Assembly: GCA_008638375.1 (NCBI GenBank)
Contig: CM018032.1
Location: 305,001-369,000, forward strand
Source: Nyssa sinensis
Taxonomy: Eukaryota > Streptophyta > Magnoliopsida > Cornales > Nyssaceae
Direction: 5' to 3'
DNA length: 64,000 bases
The first letter of the stretch is position 1. Every line of letters begins with the position of its first letter. Made by a program: the position numbers and the translations under genes. This document shows positions 10,301 to 22,300 of the stretch, in pieces. A model generated the notes under the pieces. It saw only the letters and a list, made by a program, of their open reading frames with translations, searched no databases and was not told the origin of the DNA.

Positions 10301-13300
10301 TCTCCACATAGATTTCCATGGGAAATTCCATTAACCAACTCCAAATAGATAGAACGAACAGTGAATTTTCCCCCAGGCTCCACGTTCCATCTTAGGGAAT
10401 CTGCTTTTCCCTACCAATCAGTGAAAATCCCTCCTAAAGCTTGGGGACCAAACAACTCCCCTTTCCCCAAAAGACACCATATTGACCACCGAAGCATCAC
10501 AATTTGAGAAAAGATGATATAGACAACGGAACCTATCCATCAAGGTTAAATCTCCGCACCATGAGTCCTTCCAAAATTAACTCTAGAACCATTTCTCACC
10601 TCAAAGGATGTGAAACAAAAGAAACCATCCTCCCTCTTCTTATTAGTCCTCCAAAGACCCACCTTGTAGTTGTAAGGGACCTTCACTTCTTTAGAAATCT
10701 AACCTCCATCCTCATCTTTTCATTCCCATAAGAAATCTTGTTGCAAATTTTTCAACTTTTTTCAAGCGAGGCTGGGATAGGATGTAGGAAGACTCCAAAG
10801 GGTGCTCTTAATCAATGAAAGTCCCCCCCCCCCTTCTAGAAAGATATTGTTTCTTCCAACCTGCCAATCTCCTTTGGAACCTATCTACAACTGAATCCCA
10901 TATCTCATTTACCATGGATGAAGCTCCCAAAAGGAGACTCAAATAAACAAAGGGAAGGAGCTCACCTTGCAACCCAAATTACAAGCTAAATCCTCAAATT
11001 CCCTCACCTCTCCTACTAGAATGATTTCTCTTTTGCCTCTAATCCGCTTGTCTTCACAATCAAGCAGAATCTTGATGGTACTGTTGATCGGCTGAAGGCT
11101 CGCCTTGTGGCCAATGGTTTTACCCAAACCTATGGCATTGATTACACCAAGATTTTCTCTCCTATTGCCAAATTGAATTCTGTTCGGGTTATCATATCTC
11201 TTGTTGAGAATCTCGATTGGCCTCTTCATCAACTCGATGTCAAAAATGCCTTCCTACATGGTGATATTGTTGAGACTATGTATATGGCTCAACAACCTGG
11301 TTTTAACTCCAGGGGGAGTATGTTTGTCATCTTCAGAAGTCTATTCATGGACCCAAACAGTCTCCCCAAGCTTGGTTTGATAAATTCACTAAGGCAGTAG
11401 TTACTCATGGTATGACTCAGAGCCAAGCTGATCACTCAGTATTCTTTAAGAAGATGCAAAGAGGTTTCGTAATTCTAGTTGTCTAAGTAGATGATATTGG
11501 AATCACCGGCAGTGATAAGGCAAGTATCCAGACATTGATTCGACATCTTGGTTCTATCTTTCTCACTAAAGATCTTGGAAAGCTTTGTTATTTCCTTGGT
11601 ATTGAGGTCGCAAGATCAAAAGCAGGGATCAGTTTGTCTCAGACGAAGTACACTCCTAATATTTTGAAGGATACAGGTTTATCTTAGCTCCAAACCTATA
11701 ACTACGCCCATGGAGACCAATCTAAAGTTGATGCCAAATAAGGGTGATTTGGTCGAGGATCCAGAGATGTATCGAAGACTCTTGGGTAAGCTTATTTACC
11801 TAACCATTACTCGACCTGACATCTCCTATGCAGTTAGTGTTGTGAGTCAGTTTATGACTAGTCCTCGAGTTCCTCATATGGATGCAATTACTCATATCTT
11901 GAAATATCTTAAGAATGCCCCAAGACGTGGTTTTCATTATCGATCATTTGGACATCTTCGGATTGAGGGATATACTGATAATGATTGGGCAGGATCACCT
12001 TCAGATCGCAAATCTACCACTGGTTATTGTACTTTCTTAGGGGGTAATCTCGTGATTTGGAAAAGCAAGAAGCAGTCGGTTGTGGCACGTTCTAGTGCTA
12101 AGGCAGAGTATCGAGCAATGGCACATACTACTTGTGAGCTGACTTGGCTAAGAACACTTGTGCAAAAATTTGATGTTCTAGCACGTGGTCTAACACGTCT
12201 CCATTGTGACAATCAAGCAGTGATTCATATTGCCAACAATCCAGTCTTTCACGAACGGACCAAGCTTATTGAAGTTGATTGTCATTTCATTCGATCTAAA
12301 GTAGAGTCCAAGGAAATCACCACTCCGTTTGTTCCTTCTGGTAGTCAACATGCCTGATATCTTCACCAAAGCTTTACCAAAGACTGCCATCAACTCTATT
12401 TGTAGCAAGATGGGAGCTATAGAAATATACTCTCCAGCTTGAAGGGGAGTGTTGTAAATACTGATTGTAAATATTGACCGAATCTGTAGTTTAATTTAGG
12501 TATTAGATTGAGCTTAATCTGTAACTTAATTTAGTCATTAGATTGATTGATTGATTGCATTGATTGTAAAAACTAATTTAGGATAGTTTCCTTATTTACT
12601 TGTAAGTTGTAACTATAAATCTTGACCTCCTACAGAGAAGAATACATATTTTTCATTCTCTAAAATATCTTCGACACTCCTCAATCTCATTTTCAATGGT
12701 GTTTTGTTCTTTCTTTTATTTTCTTGCTATATGGCAAAAAAAGGAATGCAGTTGAAAGCATGACTCCAAGCCATTCTTTTGCCAAATCACATGGAATTCA
12801 AAATGACCCTACTTTGGGAAAAAATGTTAAAAAAAAATAACATGGGTATGCTAAAAAACTCAAGAAAGAATATCCATTGCAATAATGAGAAATTACACTA
12901 AGCCATATTTATGGAAGTAATATATGATAGGCTATGGCCTAAAGTAAATCAAAATTAAGAATCTAATATTGAGACAGTGATGGGGCAATGATTATGATAA
13001 AGATGACAACTGAGAAACAAAGTGATCAAATCTTTGTAAAACAAAAAATTATTTTCCTCGCCTTCAAGTTGTTAGATGAAAGACAAAGGAAATTCTTGTT
13101 AGCACGTGTCCTTTGGAAACTTGAGTTGGCCCACACGCCACATCTATATTATACAAATATATTATATTATAGTTACATGTATTTTAGAATCAAAACCAAT
13201 TAAGTAATGGAATTTCAGAAAAACTACCCACTATCTGTCATACGTAGTGGTGTCTAACATGGCCACAATTTCTCATGATGGGAGGGAGTTCTGGTTTTTA

Positions 13301-16300
13301 ACTGTTGCAAATAAGGGTCCTAGCCTTTTTATATTAAAAGCCACGACCATCAGTCACAGACATGCAATAACACACCGTAGATAGGTCTAAAATCCTTATC
13401 CCTGTCTCAGCATTCAAAAACCGAAATGTGTGAGGGTCGTATAGACCTGTTTGTATTGACAGGGATTCTATAAACTTCTAGAGTCTTAAATTACATTGAT
13501 GGAGGCAAGTGTCCTGGTTGTAGTCTAATTCTGCTTGGTATCAAAGCCAACTTCATGCCTTGTAGTGGAACTAAAATAAAGTCTTTGACTCCCTTTTAAA
13601 CATTGTTTTCGTGACAATTTAAGAGTTTTTAACTCTTTTAAAAGGAAATAATAGCAGTGTTTTATGTAAAATCATAGAATCTTGGACTCTAAATATTCTT
13701 GAGTATTAAACTCAATTGGGAGTATTCTACCCCTAAAACAAGTATTTTTAAGTCAAATTTGGATTCTTCACTCCAGTGGAGTTTCTAATTCCTAAAATTT
13801 TTTATTTTGGGAAAACTTACTTATGCCCACCGTTCAATGGAGATTAAAACTCTCTTTGTATACATAAAAAAAGAAAAAGAAAAGAGTTGAGTACCAAGAG
13901 TTGCAGGCATCATACGATTATTTTAGATGAAGTCTTCACTTTATTGGGTTCTTTGATTAAAAAAATTACTAAATGGAAGTTTCGAACATCCATTTGGTCA
14001 CTCTTAAAAAAAGGAAAAAGAATGAATGAACAGAACGTTCAATAATGTTGGGTACGCATAAGAATAACTTGAACTTTCTATAATTCATTCCTAAGAAGCA
14101 CATATACAGACACGGGACACGGATACGACACGACAAGGACACGCAAGCACGTTATTTCTCATAAAAGTAGGACATGAACACATCAAGGACACGTTGAATA
14201 TATATAATTTTTTTATATTTTTTATATGACCATATAATAAATAACTAACATTATTTCAATTTTAATTAACATAAAAATGAGCAAATCACAAAAATATTAT
14301 TAAGATGTTAAAATGACAAAGCTATTAAATAAAAATTCAAGAACTTCTTCATTAATCATCAATATCCATGATTCAAGTTCCAAAATAATATCACTATCAC
14401 GTAGAACATATGTACGTATGTGTATGTGTATGTGTGCGCGTATATATTACCAAAAAAAGAACTAAGGAGAAGAGGAGAAAAAGAAGAAAAAAAAATCCAA
14501 ATAAATAAATAAACATGTCTGAAATTTAGAAAAAATAAAAAAGTTTGGACACTTTTTTGGCATATTCGATAAGTGTCTGAGAGTGTCAGTGTTCGACACA
14601 GACACGTGAGCCAAGATAGTGTGTCTGTACTTCATAGATTCATTCAATTAAATGCATTATTACACAAAATTGATTGATGGGTTTTGTTACCCTTGAAAAA
14701 ATGAACAAAAACATATGAGATTCAAACTTGATAACTCTTTACGCAAAGAAAAAACCAAAATTGTACAATAGAGTTGTTTTTAAATTTGATCATCAAAACA
14801 TAGATAAGCTTGATAATATATATGTGTGTGCGGATGTATTCAGAATTGAAATTCACATAACCTTAAGTAATGTAATTAAGAAAATATAGGAATTTTTGGG
14901 ACAAAAATAGAGAAAAATTAGATTTAAGTTCTCCAGTCCCTGTAAATGTATAGTGGCCAAATTCTAGTTAACCAGGATGTAAAATCTGGCAAGACCTATA
15001 CCAGTTTGTTTGAATTTGATGGGCTCTAAAAGCCCTATGGTTTGGTGTTTCAAATTTAGTTGTACATTAATGAATTACATTTTAAAACCTTGGAGCTCTT
15101 GGCATGAAAACAAAAACAAAAAAGAAACGAACTCGAACTCAAACAAATTTGCAAGGAAGATAAACAATGCACTGCCAAAACAATACCCACGTGCATAGGG
15201 AAGCACATGTTGCATGAGAGCTCATTTTGGACCCTTTTGGGTCCCAATTTTTCCCAGTGGGGTCCACTCGCCGAACCCGACCTATTGGCATCATTTTGGT
15301 GATTTTAAAATTTTTTAAAATATTTATATATTAATTTTTGGGTTACTTTTTTGTGTTTTTCGAGATACTAATGCATTCATTTGGTTTTAATATTTTTTCA
15401 GTGGTATAAGCATGCCATTTAGGCACTATTTATTTACTGTTTTGTATATTTTTATATGTATTTCTGCATTATTGGAAATTGTGAATAATACATAAAAATG
15501 AGGTTTAGTGAATGATAAAGGTAGACCACATGGTCTTGGGAATAATTCGCTGCACCCTAAAACTTATTGATGCTTGATTTTTGATAATTTTTTGATAAGT
15601 GCGTGATTTTTCAATTTTTCATCACATAAAGTCTAAAATTGCATAATTTTAATTTATAACTTCATTTAAATTGTAAATTGCATGTACATATATATTGTGA
15701 ATTATGGGATAATCATGGACATAGGATTAGTTCATTACATTAACTGGCCCCATTTTAAGGTAAATATCATCACATTGTATGTGATGAGAGATCTTTTGAT
15801 TTTCTTGATCAAATAAGGATAAAATTATAATTTTTATACTATGTCCTATACCAATTTAAAGTTTGTAGGATTGTGAACACAAGGGCTCGTTCATGATAAT
15901 AAATTTTGCCACCATAAGATTATCTCATGTTTTAAGAATGCCCACAGCATCTTAAAATATGTTGGTGTCTAGTCTTAAGGTATTTTTGGTCACATAAGGA
16001 TGAAATGACTTCATTGTTAAAGGTTGTATTGAATACAAACATAAAAATTACTTGATAGTGTTAGATTTTTTCATATTAAGGTAAAGACATCATATTCTCT
16101 TAGGAATAGCCACAAAATCCAAAGATATGTTGATGTGTGATCTTCGGATATTACGATCACATAAGAGTGAAATTGTAAAGCTTTATCATTTAAAATTGAA
16201 TATGTGCCATCAGGTTCTCCATGAACATAAAGACTCATGGATTATGTCATATTCAGGACAATGACACCAAAATATGTCTTAAAAGTAGCCACAACATCTT

Positions 16301-19300
16301 AAGGCATCATGATGGTGATCCTCTGGTATTATGATCACTTATGAAGCACGGACACTCTATTTTGGTTCACGTGTCTTTGTCAAGCACAGACACTTCTTGG
16401 ACACATGTTGGACGCGTGAAAAAAGTGTCCAAATTCTTTTAATTTTTCTGAATTCCGAACATGTCCGAGACACGTCTGGGACGCGTTTTTCTTTTTTTTT
16501 GTGGATTTTTTTTTCTCTCTTTCTCCTCTTATCCTCTGCTTATTTTTGGTTATATATCTACACATATATATGTTTTATTTAGTAGTTAGAAACTTAATTC
16601 ACAGATGTTGATGATTAAATGAAAAAACCCTTGAATTTTTATTTAATGGCTTAGTTATTTTAATATCTGAATAATATTTTTGTGATTTCTATGTTTTTAT
16701 GCCAATTTTAATTAAAATAATGTTAGAATTTTATTATATAGTCATATGAAAAATATAAATACATATGTATATATATTCAACATATTTTTGTCCTACTATT
16801 TTGGAAAATGTCGTGTCTGCATGTCCGTGTTGTGTTGTGTCGTGTCCATGTCATGTCGTGACCGTGCTTCTTAGATGATCACTTTAGTGTAAGTAGTATG
16901 ATGGTGTTCCATATTGCAACTAAGTCATTACAAGTGATTGCTTGACTGTATAGGAAGGGGGGTGTCACTTTGTAAAACTTAATTGGCATAAGATAGTGGA
17001 TTGGGTATTAAGAGGTTTAGATTCCCTAGACCCACAGAAACGGGATCCTTTCTTCTTAGTAGTTGTAGAATCCAAAAAGTCATATCACAAAGATAATTAA
17101 CAAATCTAATGCATGATGCAACCTCTGCCTACAGGTAGGCAAGTTTAGATTTTTCAATTGAATTTGAAATTGGTTGATCCAGATTAGGTTTATAGTTCCA
17201 AAGCACGAATCTTGGTTGTTAACACTTCATTATTTATTTTTCATTTTTGATATCTTATATCTAAATTTTAGATTCGAATGAACAAACTCTTTTGATAAGT
17301 ACGGTGAACGGAACTCAATTGGGTAATCCATATAAATGAATCCCTTATACCCACGGAAGTGAGTTCCATAGTGGTGAAGAGTGCCGATGAAAAGTGAGAG
17401 TGATCAAATTACTTAAGTCAAATGCTCGTCAAATCACATGTTAGTGAGAGCATTTAAGGTCTATTCCACTGTAAGATTGGTTTCGAGGAACTAGGCAAGA
17501 AGTCACAAATAAGGAAAGATGAGCTACGAGGGGATCAAGTTCACCGAGACCATCAAAAAGGGGAAGAAATGGAACCACCACCAAGGGAATCATCGAGATT
17601 GAGGGAAACCACCATGACTCCCGAGGGATTTCTCCAATTGGATTCACCTGAGGTCTCCAAAATGAGTAATGCTGAGGGAAGCAAAATAGCCCTGATATTG
17701 TCGGCGCTAGTCTGAGGCGGTGACTAGACGACAGTTGTGAGGTACTCACTCGAAGTCGTATCCTCGAACCAGCGATTAGGGTACGCTCCGAGGTTACAAC
17801 ATGCCCTAACCCTGTAGTTATGGTGATCCTCCAAGCCGAGATACGTCACAACCCTAGGATGCGGTGTTCGTATGCCACAACCCATCTCGGGGTCATGGTC
17901 TTGCTCCTATGTGCAACCTGGTCATGGCCCGCGGTGCAGTCTGGTATGAACTGTGATATACCAGGTTGCAACCCACCTTGGTAACAAGGGCTCTAGCGGA
18001 TTGGAGGCTAGTGAGAGGGGCTCGATATTGATTGGTCAGGGAATCTCCTTAAGGTACCCAGGCCAATGAGGAAAGGACAGACGTCATAGAAAGCATGAAT
18101 GGCGAGAACCCTAAACGCCGTACATTCGAGACGACTATAAATAGCACCATTGCCCTAAAGGGAAAAAAGGACACTTCCCATAAGGAAGGACTCACTAGCC
18201 ATTCCTGATTGCCATTACGAACGATTGCCAACCTAACCCTCATTCTCCCTAACCTAACCTCATTGCCATTAAGGACAACTGCCAACCTAACCCTCATTGT
18301 CCACCGATCCTGTGTTCCCTACTATTTACATCTCTCCTTTGGCCATTCTGGGAGGAAGGCTCCTAAGAACCCCATCTTTCACTTGCATCCACAAATTGTA
18401 TGATAAAGGACTACATAAGGGGCTATTAGAAGCATGGATTTAAATCTCGATCGCGGTGTAACGATATCGGAAGTATCGCGTCATTTGTAACGGGAATCGA
18501 AAACTGCAACCGTAACTTTTTTTCAAACACTAAAAAAATCTAAAAGTCACTCATACACATATCTTAACTACAATTATCACATTTAATATTTTTTACTATT
18601 ATTTTTCAATTTTCTAACACTTGAAAAATATTTTTCTTATAATAACACTCAGGAAGATATTTTATGATTTTATATGAATTTTTTAATGTTAAACTAATAA
18701 GAATATCATTTAATTTGAATAACATTATAACAAGTATTATAAATAATAATAAAAATAATTATAAGCATAAAAATCAATTTAGTGTGATTAGTTATGAAAT
18801 AAAAATAAATAAAAATTTTGAGGCCAAGAGGCCTCTTAGAGTTCATATTGACCCAAATGTTTTGGTAACCCATTTCAATTTTATTTTTGGAATATTTTGT
18901 TTAGTGTTTTTCTTGTATATAAATCTTATAAAAATAGAAATCATAAGAATTCTACAAAAAAAAAATTATCAAAATAAAATTTAAACAGTAAAGGAAAACT
19001 AAAAATTTGAAAAGAAAAAAAAAACAAAAAACAACCATAATAGTCCTATAATGGTTGTAACGGTTCGTAATGGTTGATTCACAGTCGTATCGGCCGATAC
19101 GACTGTGATTTTAGTCACACCGATATATCGGTATCGATATCGGAGGGTCAAAAAATCGATACGTAACTTCTAATATTTAAAATTATGTTAAAAGACAATT
19201 TGATAGTTCTAATAAGGCATTAGCAAGCACCCTAATAAACAAGCTATCAAGCATTAAGTATAATAGTTTTATGAGTGTATATTATTGAAATAATAGGCAT

Positions 19301-22300
19301 TACAGTTTAATTCAAGCCCCTAAAGATTGAGATCTCAGAAACGTACCTTATGAAATGGTATCGGGTATAATGGTATCGGGTCATTCGTAACAGAAATCGG
19401 AAACGGCAACCATAAATTTTTTTCAAACACTAGAAAATCCTTAAAAGTAACTGATACACATATCTTGACTACAAGTATCACTTTTTAAAATGTTTTACTA
19501 TTATTGTTCAATTTTCTAATACCTAAAAAATATTTTTCTTATAAATAACACTTACAAAGATATTATATATGAAATTTTTAAAGTTAAACTAATAAAAAGT
19601 ATCATTTAATTTGAATAACATCATAACAAGTAATATAAATAATAACAAAAAATGATTATAAGCATGAAAATCAATTTAGTGTGATTAGTTATGGAATAAA
19701 AAATTTAAAAATTTTGAGGCCAGGAAGCCTTTCGGAGTTCGTATTGACCCAAATGTTTTAGTAACCCATTTCAAAAATTTTTTGGATTATTTTGTTTAAG
19801 TATCACTCTTGTATATTTTATAAAAATAGAAATCATAAAAATTCTGCCAAATAAAAAAAAAAAAATTAAAAGATTAAAATTTTAAAGGAAAAAAAACCGG
19901 TAATAGAGGTAACGGCCAATATGTAACAGTATCGGCTGATACAACTGTGAAGTTTAGTCATACTGATATATCAGCCACTATCGATATCGGAGGGTCAAAA
20001 AACCGATACATAATGTCACAACCGTTATTTAAAACCATGTGTGGTCTATTAATGAACTTATGGTTGTGTGTTCGAGAAGTGGAGAAATTGAAGTATGAAA
20101 ATATAGAGAGTGCTCATCTAATGACACATAAAGGATAACAATGGGATAGAGTAAAGGTAATCTATATTGAAAAAAGAATGGAAGTGTCACTCAAGTTACA
20201 TGGAAATAATACTTATCAAAAAAAAAAAAGGTTACATAGAAATAAAATTGCATTATTCTTCTATAAGAAAATGGACACGTAAAGAAAATAACACAATAAT
20301 AAGAAAAAGATCAAAGGTAATCTCATATCTCTTGTGTATTATATTCTAAAATTGTTGATACTCATCATTATACTTGGTGAATTGATTTTGACACTACAAT
20401 TTACGTTGCCAATAACACATAAGGTTTTCTCAACATAGGGAAATTGATAGGATGGATTCGCACATCAATGCTATAAAAACCAAGAAATGAAATTGTCTTT
20501 TGGGAAAATGGAAAACATTTTTTGGGAATTTTTTTCCTTTACAAAAAAATTGGCATTATTGATTCAAAGTTTATTTTTGTCTGCCCAATTTTTTTATTAG
20601 AGACTTTGCTATCGCAAGTTTAAGTTTGGATTTCCATTTTATTATTGTAGGCTTCTAATCTTGCATGATGATATCGACATCAAGTGCAGTATAATTGATG
20701 AGACATGCTCTACATCTTGGTAAAGAGACTGGGATTTATCTCCGTAAATAAAATTAAAGACTAGATTTGGTACTTGTGGGGACTACATAAAATTAAGGTA
20801 TACCAACAAGACCCATAAAGATGTTAGGGGTAAGAAATGTACTTGAAATCATATAAGTTTCATTTAAGGAAAAGAGTATTGTTGTTGAGTAAACAAAGTC
20901 AGGATCACCTCATAAAGTGTTGCTAGAGCTGAACCTATACAATAACGGGTATCCTTAGTAACTCTATGGTTCTTCATTCTTATGGATTGAGGCTATAAGG
21001 ACAATAGTGTATGCTTTAAACAGAATTCCATCTAAGGTTAATCCTTAAACGCTATATGAGTTATAGAAAGTATGGAACCTAGTTTAAGTCTTTATACATA
21101 CACATGCGGGACTATCCTATTGAAGTTAAGGTAAATATCCATAATCAAGGAAATTTATCCCAATGGCAGTCAACGGATATTCCATTAGCTATATAGCAAA
21201 CTCTTTTCACACACAGAATTATCAAGGCCAGAAACACTACAGTTATTAAGGATGTTGACTTCAATGGGAAAAATCACAAGATTCAGATATAATACTTGTG
21301 CTATGATATTTCACTTGCAGCCATCGAATGAAATGTGCTATATAAGATTAAATATTTATTCTCTCAAAACTTTGAAATGAATGATTTGGGTAAAATCTCT
21401 TTTGTCATTGGATATAAAGTATTCACAAAGGCGAGTCTCAAAAAACATTAGGCTTGTCTTATAAAGGCCTATATTGAAAGATTTTTAGAGATTTTAAATA
21501 GTTAAGGTTTTATCATAGGGCTTTGAGTTATGGTATTAATATATAAGCCATTAAGGATCTACTATGACAATTAAGTTGTATTTTTACTCCCTAAAGTAGT
21601 AGCAAACACAAGCATATTAACATTAAGGATCTTTTTATGATGGTAAAAGCAAGACGTCGATCTTGAGCATTAATATAAAAATTTGATAAAGTGGGTCCCA
21701 TAGTGGAGAGGCTCTCGATCAAGATGTATTTGAGACAAGTAAAGCACATGGGATTAATTAACTCATTTTATGCTTGTTTTTAACTTTCAATTGATATTGT
21801 GGTACTATTAATGAAGGCATTTCAATTTTATGCGCATCAAGTATTTGCCTTTAGCTTGAAGTCAACGGGGACTTAGGATTCAGAATGACTTATAGGAAGT
21901 CATTCATAAGGAAAACTATCACATAAAGTCTTTAGAGGATGGTGCACTGTAATACATGAAAGGAAATGTACCTCGAATGGGGTCTGACCGTCATGATTTG
22001 TGTATTATGTCTCTCAAATAAAGTTTGTATAGTTATAGTTCATGATCATGGTTAAGGTTTTAGCTTCTATTACCCATAAATTTTTAGGATGCATCGTGTG
22101 AGCCAAGTGGGAGAATATTAGCACATGTTCTTTGGAGACTTAAGGTGGCCCACATGCCACAACTAAATTTTGCAAATATATATTATACAATAATTACGTG
22201 TATTTTAGAGTCAAAACCAATTGGGTAATGGAATTTCTAGAAAAATACCCACTATCTGTCGTACATAGTAGTGTCTAATGTGACCACAACTTCCCTTGAT

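Noticed and set aside
15690..16330. CRISPR-like array
   Set aside because: Units are long, diverged and have no conserved short repeat with unique spacers; plant retroelement context.
18664..18984. 106-codon open stretch
   Set aside because: Lies inside MITE-2 copy 1, is extremely Asn/Ile/Lys-rich and is not conserved in copies 2 or 3.
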